Assembly: GCA_037176725.1 (NCBI GenBank)
Contig: JAZBRS010000075.1
Coordinates: 77,564,001-77,628,000 of the forward strand
Direction of reading: 5' to 3'
Length of the DNA stretch: 64,000 bases
Origin: Posidonia oceanica
Taxonomy: Eukaryota; Streptophyta; Magnoliopsida; Alismatales; Posidoniaceae
Shown here: positions 49,165 to 60,825 of the stretch, piece after piece
How positions within the stretch are numbered: the first letter of the stretch is position 1
Layout: each line of letters opens with the position of its first letter
Notes under the pieces: model-generated
Told to the model about the DNA's origin: nothing
The model's database searches: none
What the model saw: only the letters and a program-made list of their open reading frames with translations
Program-made: the position numbers and the translations under genes

Positions 49165-49275
49165 CCATTAAAGCCAATTAAGGCCTTGACCGGTCAAAGG
49201 ACCTTTAGTGGAGGGAAAGTACGAAATTTGATTTCAGCCAAATATGGTAAGTTTGGGGAAACTGAAAACCAGGTT

Positions 49276-49333
49276 GTTGGACGCTATGATGCACAGCGTC
49301 CAACGTTGGACGCTATGGTATCCAGCGTCCAAC
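49276..49333. repeat. Double hairpin, two perfect 10-bp stems back to back
   Basis: GTTGGACGCT, 9-nt loop, AGCGTCCAAC (49276-49304), then at once the same again (49305-49333). The junction makes the 20-nt perfect palindrome AGCGTCCAACGTTGGACGCT (49295-49314). Weaker versions recur in two other elements. Confidence 0.97.
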
Positions 49334-49492
49334 ACATTCAAATGCAAACTTGCCAATTTTGGCATCTCAATCACAGGGACAAGTGTCAATAGGTTAGATA
49401 AGAGTGCTTGAGCTGGACAAAGAGCTTCTAGAGGTGGCCTAATGCAACAGACCACACTACCATGAAGGGAGTGCCAAAACGGGGTATCTACA

Positions 49493-50165
49493 ACCACATT
49501 ACTGTGTATGATGTATACGCATTTCCACTTGTTATTCTTGCTTATTGATTATGGAATCAAACGAATGATACCATGAAAAAGTTACATAATGGTATATTGG
49601 TATTTTAAATTTCTTACATTAGCAATATAAGCTTGAAGTAAGGGAGAGTTACGTGAATCTTATGCATCATGTGTTGTTCAGTTGGAACATTTCCTTAGCT
49701 TGTATCTATGGTATCCATGTATTAGTGGTTGTCTATACACATATGAAAGATATATCTATCACTTACATATTAAATTTCTATGACCAAGGCTCTAAAATTA
49801 TTTAATATTAGGTATCTGGTATCACCTACACTTATGATGGTATCTGTTGTAATACCTATTTTATTTTGTTTATGACAAAAAGTAAGGGAGAGAATTATGG
49901 ATATGCTATGGGATGCTATGAAATACAAACTGATTTAATTCCTACAGTATATTATAAAAGGATCATATAATTTGGTATATTTGAAATATTTCAGTATCCA
50001 TATTGATAGGGGGAGCATATAAAGATATAATAATTAATATGCTATACTTATGGTTGAATATGAAATGAGAATACTTATGTAAATTCATTTTCAAAAATTC
50101 AGTATACATAGTGACAGGGGGAGTATATAAAATGTTATTTTTGTCATCATAAAAAAGGAGGAGAT
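49493..50165 (+). other. Sirevirus 3' spacer with repeated polypurine tracts
   Basis: Non-coding. Copies of the motif (T/C)AGGGGGAG(C/T)ATATAAA(A/G)AT occur at about 50006 and 50117, and AAGTAAGGGAGAG occurs at about 49637 and 49881. The last, AAAAAAGGAGGAGAT, abuts the LTR. Multiple polypurine tracts are a described Sirevirus trait. Confidence 0.65.
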
Positions 50166-51265
50166 TGTTGGAAAATACTCCAAATATATATTGTGTTTTG
50201 ATGATATATGTGATATAATGTTATATGCCTAACATGTTTATTGAGATTGTTATAGCATGTTTTATAATGATACTCAAAGCATTCAGGAAGACTGAGATAT
50301 AGATTGAGGAACAGAAAATCAGTGTTTGTTCAATCTGTGTACAAATGTTGCAATTATATTTCTTATTGATTGTAAAAGTTTGTAAAGTTGTCTCAGAAAT
50401 ATCATGAGATAAGATCGTTTGTATAGAACTTAGGAAATATAAGAAATCTGTATTATATGTGCTTTATTGACCATAAACGGCACTCCGTTTTATAACGGCG
50501 CTCCGTTATGGTTTTGGACTCAAATAGTAAATGGGCCGAATAAAGATGGAACAAAGAAAAGGAGGACTGCGCCAAAACGGCGCTCCGGTCCAGAACGGAG
50601 CTCCGTTCTGGTTGTGTGTTGGAACAGCTAGGTAATCAAACGGCATTCCGTTATATTCCAGAGCTCCGTTTAAACTAGCCGTTTAAGATCTTTGGAGAAG
50701 ATTTGCTAGTCGTTAGAGACTAATTTGGGTTAAGCTTTTGCTTATAAATAAGACCCCTATTGGACCTCCATCAAGTACTACACTACTACACATATACTTG
50801 AGCTAATACACAAGTGCAAAGAGCTACACTTCTATCTTCAAGTGCTTCCCAAGCTATCTCAAGCTACCACTTCAAATCAGTGCTACAGAGCTTGGCAAAA
50901 AGGGTGTTGAGTCTGAAATCTTCCATTATAACAAAGGAGTATCTTCTCAGGATTGGAGAAAGGGCAACGGAACGTTGTAAGGTTTTATTGAAGGAACTTT
51001 CAACAAACAAGTAAGTAATCTTTAGAGTTAAAGATTAAGGAAACCTCAAGGAGATCTTGAGAGAGTGGACTAGGCCGGGATTTGGCCGAACCAATATAAA
51101 TTATTGTGTTGTTTATTCAATATCTCTCTTCCTATTTCTGTGTATGCATTTTCCTTTATACATCAAATTAAGACAAATTTGATAAGTTACAAAAATTAGT
51201 AAATCATAACGTATTATACCTATAATCTCTATTCACCCCCTCTAGAGAAGCCATATAATCCAATA
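50166..51265 (+). repeat. Sirevirus 3' LTR (1100 bp)
   Basis: It matches the 5' LTR with scattered substitutions. Here the central palindrome is perfect over 20 nt, CAGAACGGAGCTCCGTTCTG (50591-50610); the 5' copy has one mismatched arm base pair. Confidence 0.92.
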
Positions 51266-51539
51266 CAATGATCCCAATTTCGGTCCTCCGCAGCCAAATA
51301 TCTCTGAGGTTTCTACATTTTCTCAGCCTTAGTCTTTGTGTCCGTGTTCTGTCGACGCCTACCAGGCGTCGGAATCACGCCAGATGCCTCCCAAGCGCCC
51401 GATCTGAGGCAGAACTTCTCCATCAGTGGCCATCCCCCCTACTTTGGGGGAAGTAAGCCAATCTTCTCCTAATATCGTTACTGCTTATCATTTTTAGGCT
51501 AAAATTTTATTTATCATATTTTGTGATTAATTAGTAAAA

Positions 51540-52493
51540 ATGGGTGATAATGATAGGAGAGGAGTGTTCCCGGAAAAAAATTTTGATGAAATATTTGGAA
51601 CTTATAATAGTTTCTTTAAGAAACAAATTTTAATTAGAGGTTATCACTATTTATTGCATGCCACAAATAATCATTACTGGGTACCCACTTAGTAGAAGAA
51701 TTCTATAATTGTTTTGACTGGAATAATGTTGATATAGATAGAGGAGTAATTTACTTGGTGTGGCGTGGACTCAATATTAAAGTAACCTTGGAATTAATTT
51801 CCCAAGTCACGGGAATCCCCTTATCTTCTGTAAATTTACCCACCAATGATTTAAGACACTATTTGTCACACATGGGTCCTAACTGTGCTCTAGTTTCAGA
51901 TGGGGGAATTTGAGGGACTATTATGTATGAGAATTATATACACAACTTGTAAGTGGGTCCAAAATAATATCATAGGGGGGTCCCACATTTAATCATTTTA
52001 TATTCCTACACTTCATGTTGTTTATATGTTGATGACTAGGGATTTTAGGATTTGCCTCTATCGTAGACTTTTTGATTTAATTACTCAGGTAAAGAGAAAT
52101 AGAAGAAAGTCAACTCTGCCTTTACCTATTCTAATCACTGATATTGTTAAGACATTTTTGACACCTAAGCAATTTGCATTTGAATCCCAAGAACGACGAC
52201 AAATGGCAATAGTGGAAACTGTGTCTAACTCCTATAGGTTGACTGTTCGTACACCATGGGGGCCTCATATGCTTCAGGAACATATTATTAGAACTGAGTC
52301 ACCCCAAGGTGAGAATGAAGAGAGAGACACTTTTTGGACTGATAACCCTCCATTTGATTCTCAGAGTGATTTCAACCATCATATATGGGAGGGAATGCAA
52401 AGAATACATAGGGAAGTGAGGAGGACAAGAGCTGAATTAGAGGAATTGAGAAGGTCCAGTTCTAGTAGACTAACGGGGAGAAGAAGAATGTGA
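51540..52493 (+). pseudogene. Athila extra (env-like position) ORF, interrupted
   Basis: After the Sirevirus, Athila resumes. An ATG at 51540 (MGDNDRRGVFPEKNFDEI) opens a frame broken by several stops and a frame change. Its last 155 codons (52029-52493) are open and end in a helical basic/acidic stretch (IHREVRRTRAELEELRRS). Athila elements are known for an additional ORF between pol and the 3' LTR. I see no clear signal peptide or fusion-type membrane segment, so env is only positional. Confidence 0.6.
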
Positions 52494-52668
52494 GCTATCT
52501 AGGATATTGAACTTAGGATGTAAGTATGTATAAAATGTACATAACTTCCATTTTCTTAGCAGTAGAAGCACTCCATCCCGAATCAGGTATCATTATTCTA
52601 ATTTTAATTGTATTTCATCGATTATATCAATTAATACATACATTGAGGACAATGCATGGTTTAGGTGT

Positions 52669-52678
52669 GGGGGGGGAG
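52669..52678 (+). promoter_or_regulatory. G-rich internal polypurine-like tract of Athila
   Basis: GGGGGGGGAG follows shortly after the extra ORF, inside GGTGT(G)n context. Such tracts occur in Athila elements well upstream of the 3' LTR and may prime plus-strand synthesis. Confidence 0.4.
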
Positions 52679-52689
52679 TCTTCTTTGTG

Positions 52690-53210
52690 TCTTTTCATTT
52701 TCTTTAGTTAAAATCTTCTATGTGTTTTTTATTTATTTAAAAAAGAAAAAAAAGTTTTCTTAGACTTGATTTTTGAAAGAAAAAAAAACTGAAAAAAATT
52801 AGGAACTATCCACATTAGTCTAATCAATTAGGAGTGATTTAGTAACCTAATGTTTGAAGTTCAAAGGTAAAATTGAGTAATGGGGAACCTTATGATTCAA
52901 AGAGTAGAGACAAAATCTGATATTTAACATCATCTGAAATATTCATAACTTATATGTACCTTATACTGCATTATCACTCTAGGCCTTAGCTGTAGGGAAT
53001 AAAGGAAAATCTGAAACAGCTTAGCAATTAAAAAAAAATTTAATAAATAAATAAAATAAAAAAATATATCTAATAATCACTGAGTAACTGGATATCGTGC
53101 CTCAGTAAGCATTGGTATTCACGTAAAAAGGTGATTAGAAGATAAAATAAAAAGAAAAAAAAAATCTAATAATCACTGAGTAACTGGGTATCGTGCCTCA
53201 GTAAGCATTG
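52690..53210. repeat. Athila 3' spacer with a tandem 90-odd-bp duplication
   Basis: CTAATAATCACTGAGTAACTG... ending CTCAGTAAGCATTG occurs at about 53069-53115 and again at 53165-53210. The second copy is interrupted by the LTR-like element at 53211. The first copy continues GGTATTCACGTAAAAAGG, which is the sequence found beyond the insertion at 55808, so it shows the uninterrupted site. There is no gene. Confidence 0.7.
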
Positions 53211-55803
53211 TATAACCATGCGACCGAACGGCTCGATGGTGCCGATTTGTTTGTCACGGCTAAAAGAGAAGTAAAAAACAGGCGAAAGTTGAAGAAAAGA
53301 AAACAAAAACTTGGAGTCGCCACCTAATCTATTTTGGAATCCGGAAAGACGAGGAAAATCGGGAAAACATATAAAATGATAAAAAATGTAAAGGATATAA
53401 CATAAGGTCATTGCGGGCCAGAGATCGGGCAAGGACTCCTATTACGCATGGGGAAGGTGTTAGGCACCCCCATGCGCCCGAGAGAGTCGGTCTTTCTAGG
53501 CTATTCCGCTCGTTTGTGGCTAATGTCGGCAATGATGTCATTTGCTGTACGCCCAAAGGCGATACGCCATGCCAAATGAAATATGCTATATGTCTTTTGA
53601 AAATATGTTAAATATCTTTGAAATATGCCAAAAATGAAAGTTAAATGCCTCAAAACACTGTGGACATGCAAAACATATTGGATGATCAAAATCAAGGCAA
53701 ACGGAGCCAAAACCAATGTTGTAAAACTGCAAAATGCGATTCAGTTTACTGAAAGTGTTGGACACTGGGATGTATAGCGTCCAACGTTGGACGTGTAGAT
53801 CCCTGCATCCAACACAGAGAGTTCAGAAATGAAACATGCATCTTGTCTGGGAAATAAATAACATGCTCAGATCCCAAAGACCATGAGAATCAACTGAAAT
53901 ATGATGTAGTTCATGATAGGCAGAAAACACTGTAGGTAAAAATCTCAAGGAAACAAACAAATCATTTCTGATGGATAAAATAAGAAAACAGGAAACAGAA
54001 GTCTTGAACACTGGGATGTACAACGTCCAACGTTGGACGCGTAGATCCCTACATCCAACATAAAGAGTTCAGAAATGAAACATGCATCTTGTCTGGGAAA
54101 TAAATAACATGCTCAGATCCCAAAAACCATGAGGATCAACTAAAATATGATGTAAATCATGATAGACAGAAAATACTATGGGTAAAAATCTCAAGGAAAC
54201 AAACAAATCACTTCTGATGGATAAAATAAAAAACAGGAAACAAATCACTTTTGATGTACAGCGTCCAACGATGGACGCTGTATTCAGTAGCGTCCTATAC
54301 CTAGTGACAGATTTATAAGTGAATAACTCAGAGAAGAAAGCATATTTCAATCCAGATGGTTTTATAAATAAAACATGATTGGGATAAATTAAAATAGAAT
54401 GTATGTGACATGGATAAATCATTAGAAAATGTATAAATATTTCTGTGAGGGAAAATATGCAAAAATAAACATCAGGACATTGGACGCTGGCCATGGCAGC
54501 GTCCAACGTTGGACGCACCAGAACCAGCGTCCAATGCACATACAGAGCATTCAGATTAAATTTTGATTCAAATCAAGGCGAAACCAAACAAACTTCATTC
54601 ACCAAGCAAGAATAGACAACCACGAACATAACCATGCAATTTCTTTAAAAAATGGATGTTTAAAACATCCTCCCCACCTCCACTTGCCTCTCGCCGGAAT
54701 CCAATGGGTTCTCTGGCCGGGAAGCCATGGTGCTCGACTAGGACTTATGGTGGAGGCTCGGGAAGGTCAAGAGGGACTCAGAGATAATACACACTCGGTG
54801 AGGTTGCTGTCCCGACCGTGCTCATTGGCCAATGGCCTCGCACGGCTGGTGAACCCATCACCGGAAAACCGAAACAAAGGTGAAACAGAGATAAAATACG
54901 AATAAACATGACTGACACGCATTGAAACAAGCATCTACAACATGATAATTAAGGTTCTAAGCTATAGGGAGTAGAGCACTTACCTGTTGTGAAGTTTGGT
55001 GTTGCTTCCTCGACCTTGGCGGCTTTCTCGATGGATATGCTGGTGGCTCAAGCAGTGGTGAGCGGCTGGGTAGGTTCGGTTGTGTCTCAGGAGGCTTGAG
55101 GTGGCCGGAGGTGTGGGAATTCAGGGGTGTGTGGGCTGTGTTTGCTCTCAAAACACACAGAATATGGGTGCCTCCCCCTTCAATGGAGGAAGAAAAAGCT
55201 TTTATTTGATTTGCATGGGTGTAACAGCTGAAGTGGAAACGAGGGGACGTGGGACTTGGTCGGAAATGGGTTTAGGACAGAGGGCACAAAAGGATTTGCA
55301 CCTGGGAGTCGTTTGGAATTCGAAAAACAAAATCTGTCAGTCCCGGTGTATTGGACGTCTATCTGAGCGGCGTCCAACGTGGGACGCTGCCTCAGGTAGC
55401 GTCCAACACCCCAAAGAGCTGAACGGTATTGGACACTGGATTCCCTGTGTCTTACATAAGACGCGGGCACATCCGACGTCCAACGACCTAGAAATTATTT
55501 TTAGATATTTAGGTGTTTTTGGTTGGATTTTTGATTGGGCTTGGGCTTGGACTTGGGTTTAGGCTTGGTTTAGGACAAGGCTTAGGTCTAGGCTTAGTTT
55601 TGGACAAGGCTTGGGTTTAGGTTTAGTCTTGGGATTAGTCTTGGGTTTAGGCTTCGGTTTTGGATTGGTTTTAGGATTGGGTTTGGGTTTTGGATAAGGC
55701 TTGGGTTTGGGTTTGGGTTTAGTGAATAGGTGGGGGCCGTCATAACCGAGAACATCTTGGGAGAAAACCGCCGACGAAGGACTACAAAATCGGGGTGTCT
55801 ACA
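53211..55803. mobile_element. LTR-like non-coding element, copy B of the 4533-7225 family
   Basis: CATTG occurs on both sides (53206-53210 and 55804-55808). Ends read (TG)TATAACC and GGGGTGTCTACA. Either a 5-bp TSD with non-TG ends or a 3-bp TSD with TG...CA ends fits. The shared family block is at 53300-53540. From 53756 to 55482 it holds GACGC-type double-hairpin modules and an internal tandem duplication of period about 246 bp (53756-54250). A degenerate TTGGG/TTTAGG tract lies at 55520-55722. Nothing is coding; a solo LTR is the simplest reading. Confidence 0.65.
55520..55722 (+). repeat. Degenerate G/T-rich hexamer-like tract
   Basis: Irregular alternation of TTGGG, TTTAGG and GGCTTGG words over about 200 nt. 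It has G-quadruplex potential, and a shorter counterpart lies in copy A at 7060-7140. The words are too irregular to be a telomeric insertion. Confidence 0.7.
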
Positions 55804-56481
55804 CATTGGTATTCACGTAAAAAGGTGATTAGAGGATAATAGAAAAAAAAAGTCTAGTCTTTGAGGCCTTAGCTACTCAAGTGATTAAGTCCTTAGGGAT
55901 GTCTTCACATCTGGTGACCTAAAACCATATGGTTTGGAATCCACTGACCTAAAGCTCGGTAAATAGGTAACTAAGAATAAAGTTTAAGAAAGAAAGACAC
56001 AGATCAATAAAATAAAATTGCTAAGGTGATAAGATTGGATTTGAAAACCCATGCTAAGGTCAATCTCACAAACACAAGGTACATATGAGTAATTTTTAAG
56101 AAGATGACGTGAAAAATAAGATAGAGTCTCTATGATGACAAGATGAGGGTTCTCAACAAAGGTTAAACCAGAGGATTAAGACACTTGGGAACTTTGGATC
56201 TTTTCAATTGAGTAGGGTAATGTGGATATTGTAGAATTTTCATTTTTTACTTTCTTTATTCCTTGATCTTTTTCTTCTGAGATTTTGTGGGTAGATCCGC
56301 TGCAAACCCTCACGAGACACCACTCGTCCACTAGGGCAACCTAGGGGTTTAAAGGCTTGTTGCACATGCTAAGTGCAATCGCGATTCCTGCGAAAGTGAG
56401 TTAGGATTTTCTTATTTTTCTTATGTTAGGTTACAGTCAGTTTTGCTCGAGGACTAGCAAAAGATAGGTATGGGGGTATTT
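55804..56481. other. Athila 3' spacer before the LTR, no gene
   Basis: AT-rich sequence continuing the interrupted tandem copy. It ends in the polypurine-type tract just before 56482. No coding frame is supported. Confidence 0.5.
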
Positions 56482-57732
56482 GATTATCTCATAATTCATA
56501 TATATTTTATTTCCCATATTTATTGATTAATGTATCTAAATAATGCTACTCGAGGTGTTTTATGTAAATTTTGCAGGAACCTGAGGACCTGAAAAGAATT
56601 GAGAAAAAGAAGGAAGAGAAAAGAATAAAAGATAAAAAGGAATCCAAATCCGAAGAGAAAAGAATCTTCTAGAGATGTCAAGGAGTCAAATACATGTTTG
56701 CCACGTGTGTAAATACTAAGATAAAGATAAGTTAACAGAATTGACCAAGTCAGAGTTAATCCGGGATTACGTGGACGCCTCCCAGGTGCCCGGATAAGAT
56801 GATGCTGACTCAGTCTTTTGCTGTCACATTGATCACTTGGAAATATCTTGTATTTGAAATTTAGTTTTAGATTTTTTTACTCAGATTTGTCTCCGGGATA
56901 ATGAAGTCTTAGTGCCTATAAAAGGACATCTTGTATAGATCTAGGGATCTACCATCTTCTAGGCTTAGACTATTTTCTTATCAAGTTTTTGTAGATCTTC
57001 AAGTTCCTCTGGTGTAATATCAGGTTTTATCAATAAAGTGTTATTTTTCTTCTTATTATGTCTTGCACTTCTTTCTCTTCATATTTTATTATGATGTTTT
57101 TGGTTATCATGTTTGCCTAAATATTTAGTTCTAGAGTAGAGATGAAGTTTATATGAATTGGAATGTGTGATTATATCTCTCTTTCTCTTTGTGCTTAATG
57201 CCATGATTATGTGGACTGGATGTATATTGCATAAATCACTCATAAAATCGATAAACTTTGATAGATTAACATTGATATCATCTTTTTAGTCTATGCTTAG
57301 GGAAGATTTAATTGGAGGTAATGTGTATAATCGTAGTTCCATCGTATATCATGTGCTTTAATTTGGTTTGTGTGTTTTTATTCCTTGACTTGATATTCTA
57401 TGATGCATTGCATATAGTTTATGCTTGTTAGGATAAAAATCATTGAATCAAGTTATTTAGATCATTAGAGAGGAAGAGAGTAAATATGACCATGCATTCT
57501 CAACTTCATGTGAATGGATTCAATACCCTAGGTTTTAATTAATCTGATTTCTCTCCAAAGTTTAAGTAGCCATCTATTTAATTATCTAGATAACATCAAA
57601 TCCTTCTCTCATCTCTTCAATAGTTGATAATAAGTTTTTGTTTTTAAATCCTATTCTTTGTGGGATCGACCCGTATTTGCATACGTACTACATAGTATAC
57701 CGTACACTTGCGGTTAATTAAAATTCACATCA
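56482..57732 (+). repeat. Athila 3' LTR (1251 bp)
   Basis: It is preceded by the polypurine-type tract TATGGGGGTATT. It is near-identical to the 5' LTR with scattered substitutions. At 56771-56793 it has one hairpin module (GGACGCCTCCCAGGTGCCC) where the 5' LTR has two. Confidence 0.9.
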
Positions 57733-57737
57733 TGTTT

Positions 57738-60700
57738 CATCAAGGTCTATTGAAATTAGACATTTGCTTTCGAGTGTTTACTGTTTCTACAACACCCACA
57801 GAAGAAGGCGGTGTGGATGCAATGGTTTAATATGAAAAATGGGAAAGATCCAACAGATTGTCTCTTTCATGTAAGCTACAATATGTGCCTAAAGATATTA
57901 GGGGTCTTGTGACTTCTGATACTCTGGCTATAGTTTATGTAGATTTGATTGAGTAAGAGTTTGTTTGATTTGATAAAGCTAAGGTAGGCGTCCTGATTCA
58001 GAGGTTCACTTCCATGTACTATACAGGAAAGGAAAATATAAGGGAATACATCATGACTATGTGTGATATTGCAGGAAAACTGAATGATCTCAAGATTATC
58101 AGTATGACCTTTTTAAGGTTTCCTACAACACACATAAGGATGAATAGTCCATTAATGAATTTATGACTAAATGAGTTCAGGAAGAAGAAAGGCAAGCTAA
58201 TAACAAGATGAACGTCATGAGTCACTCTGCAAATTTGGCTACTCATAGATCAAGGGGTCGCGCATCTAAACGAAAGAAAGTCTAGAAGAATTTTGAAAAA
58301 AAGTACAAGGTTAATGTGGCTGACAAGTACATCACTAAGGTTAGGTGCTATTTTTGTAAGAAATCTGGGTATTTGAAGACTAATTGCGCAAAGTATAAGA
58401 AATGGCTTGAGAAGAAAAATTCAGGTAACATTGTATCTATTGCAAGTCATGAATTAAATCTAACATTTGTTTCTAGTTTTAGTTGGTGGATTGACTCAGG
58501 TGCTACTGTGCACATTACAATCACTTTGCAGGGGTTTCTGACAAGGCGGACTCCAATTGAGTGCGAAAGGTTTGTGATCTCGGGAAACCATATGCATTCA
58601 CATGTAAAGTGAGTGGGAGACTACAAAATCATCATAGAGTCTGGAGAACTGCTAATTTTAAGAGACTATTTTTATATTCCATCTTTTCAAAGAAACTTAA
58701 TATCTGTAGTGAAGTTAGTTAAAGATAATTATATCACTTTGTTTAATGCTTAGGGAAAATCTTTAATTAATGGAAATATTCTCATTAGTACAGCTATTAT
58801 TGATGAATTATTTAAATCGAATGTCTCTTCTACTTCTAAATTTACAATATCTCTAGTATGTACTAATAAGAGGAACAAAATAACTAGCAATTCAGGTATC
58901 CTGTCGTATAGAAGGTTGGGATATATATTCTAAAAGAGGGTGAATAGATTGGTGAATGGCGCTCTTTTGGGATCATTAAATTTCACTGATTTTGAAGCTT
59001 GTGTTGATTGTATAAAGTAAAAAATAATCAACACATACAGGAAACATGCCACTAGATGCCAAGTAACTTTAGATTTGATTCATATAGATGTTTATGGACC
59101 TTTTAACACATTTTACAGGTCAGAAATACTTTCACATTTATCGACGATTATTCTAGTTATATGTATTTTTATCTCCTTCATGAAAAATCTAAAGTCTCTA
59201 AAGTTTTCAAGGATTTCAAATTGGAGGTAGAGAAGCAATTAGGAAAACCTATCAAGTCAATCAGATCAGATAGAGGTGGTGAGTATTATGGTAGACACAT
59301 TGAAATGGGATATATGCTAGGACTATTTACGCGATTTCTTAAGGAGAACGACATAGTACCTTAGTACACATTGTCAAGCAAATCCAACGTGAATGGGGTT
59401 GCTGAAATACGAAATAGAACGCTTAAGGAAATGGTCAGGGCTATGATGAGCTACTTGACTTTACCAGTCTCGATGTAGGGTGAAGCTTTAAAGATAATAG
59501 TACATATTCTAAATAGGGTTCTTTCCAAATCCATAGAAAAAACTCCCTATGAGTTATGGACAAACAAGAAATCTTCTTTAGATTACATGTACGTTTGGAG
59601 ATGCCCAGCTAAAGTTAAAATCTATAACCCACAAGAAAAGTCTTTGGATTCAAGAATAGTTAGTGAATGCTTCATTGGTTATCCACAGAGGTTGAGAGGC
59701 TACAGGTTTTACTGTTCGATACATACCACAAGGATCGTTGAAATTGATAGAGCGATTTTCTTAGAAGATGGTTATGTTAGTGGGAGTATCGTTAGAGATT
59801 ATATTTTTGGGGAGTCTCAAGAAGACGTTGTTCCTTATCAGGATTCTGAGGATACTAGTGTCACTCCTACTCAAGAAACTCAGATGTATTTACCACTTCT
59901 TGTTCCAATGGACAATACTTTGGAGATAATTACACCAACTCGGTAACAACCACATGAACAGCTAGTTCAAGAGTCTATCATTGATTCACATGTTCCGATT
60001 TTTCATGAGGATCAAGAATCTCATCTAAGAAGATCAAACAGGCAAGGGGTTGACGACCCAATGACGTTTTTATAAGCCATAGTTTGTGTGAACTCCAATA
60101 ATTGATTGCAAGCTATGAAAGAAGAGCTTGTCTTTTTGGATAGCAATCAAGTCTGGGAACTTGTTGACTTACCTTTTGGGAAAGAAACCAGTTGGTTGTA
60201 AGTGGGTCTATAAGACCAAAAGAAATACCAAAGAGACAGTAGAATGATATAAAGTCAAATTAGTGGCAAAGGACTTCACACAAAGGGAGGGCATTGACTA
60301 TTATGATACTTATTCTCCAGTTTCCTCGAAGATTCATTAAAGATATTCATGGCCTTAGTAGCTTATTTTGATTTAGAGCTACACCAGATGGATGTAAAAA
60401 TGGCTTTTCTAAATAATGAACTCAATGAAGAAGTGTAACAGCCTCAAGATTTTGAGGTTAAAGGAAAGGAATATATGGTTTGCATGCTAAAGAAATCTAT
60501 ATAGACTCAAGCAAGTTTCCAGGCAATAGTACTTCAATTTTAATGAAGTTATCATGTCTTTTGGGTTTAAGGAAAACATTGTTGATCAATGTATATACTT
60601 AAAGAAAAGTAGGAGCGGATGGATATTGTTTGTTCTATATGTAGACGATATTCTATTTACAAATACAAACCTTCGTTTGTTGAGGGAGACTAAAGATTTT

Positions 60701-60825
60701 TTATCTGACAACTTTGATATGAAATATATGGGTGAAGCCAATTATGTTACTAGCATAGAGATTCACTGCAATAGGTCTCTGGATATACTTGGGCTGTCTC
60801 AGAAGTTTTACATATCAAGTATGTT
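57738..60825 (+). pseudogene. Outer copia gag-pol, decayed and truncated
   Basis: This continues the element begun at 25533. In order: gag with GKENIREYIMTMCDIAGKLN (about 58021); a CCHC-type knuckle (CYFCKKSGYLKTNC); the protease WWIDSGATVH (58485); and integrase core segments (IRSDRGGEYYG; NRTLKEMVRAMM; ILNRVLSKSIEKTPYELW). RT is present as QMDVKMAFLNNELNEEV and LYVDDILF (about 60636). Many stops and a few frameshifts break it. The RT stops at 60825, where a gypsy LTR begins, so the RNase H and 3' LTR lie outside the window or are gone. Catalytic motifs, where visible, are otherwise intact. Confidence 0.9.

Larger units (their letters stand above)
43222..49492 (+). mobile_element. 6.3-kb TG...CA element carrying a plant mobile domain gene
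   Basis: It starts TGTGGATATGGGG and ends GGGGTATCTACA; flanks are ACCAT (43217-43221) and ACCAC (49493-49497), 4/5 identical. Its end resembles those of the 4533 and 53211 elements. Long near-identical direct repeats, 43443-43797 and 48808-49164, lie inside the ends, flanked by unlike sequence, so they may be rearranged LTRs. There is no gag, pol or transposase; the only gene is the mobile-domain gene at 45192-48316. GACGC hairpin modules are at 44750-44886 and 49276-49333. Confidence 0.65.
35670..51265 (+). mobile_element. Sirevirus-type Ty1/copia element with nested mobile-domain element
   Basis: LTRs at 35670-36768 and 50166-51265 start TGTTGGAAAATAC; the 5' one ends CCAACA and the 3' one CCAATA. 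Flanks are TAATG (35665) and CAATG (51266), a 4/5 TSD. The Met-tRNA-type primer site TTGGTATCAGAGC follows the 5' LTR at 36770. It has gag, pol and a third ORF after pol, plus G-rich polypurine tracts before the 3' LTR (AAAAGGAGGAGAT). Long LTRs, an extra ORF and LTR palindromes fit the Sirevirus lineage. Confidence 0.9.
27399..57732 (+). mobile_element. Athila-type Ty3/gypsy element (complete ends, nested insertions inside)
   Basis: LTRs at 27399-28678 and 56482-57732 both begin TGATTA and end ACATCA. The 5-bp TSD TGTTT is perfect at 27394-27398 and 57733-57737. Its own sequence is about 12 kb; the rest is a Sirevirus (35670-51265) and an LTR-like element (53211-55803). An Athila-style primer site, a gag-pol with the DLGAS protease and a downstream extra ORF identify the lineage. 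It splits a copia element. Confidence 0.9.

Noticed and set aside
53756..55482. CRISPR-like array
   Set aside because: Plant DNA; the repeats are inverted pairs with irregular spacing, not identical direct repeats with unique spacers.
55520..55722. Interstitial telomere repeat
   Set aside because: TTTAGGG is not repeated regularly; words vary in length and composition, and the tract belongs to an element family.
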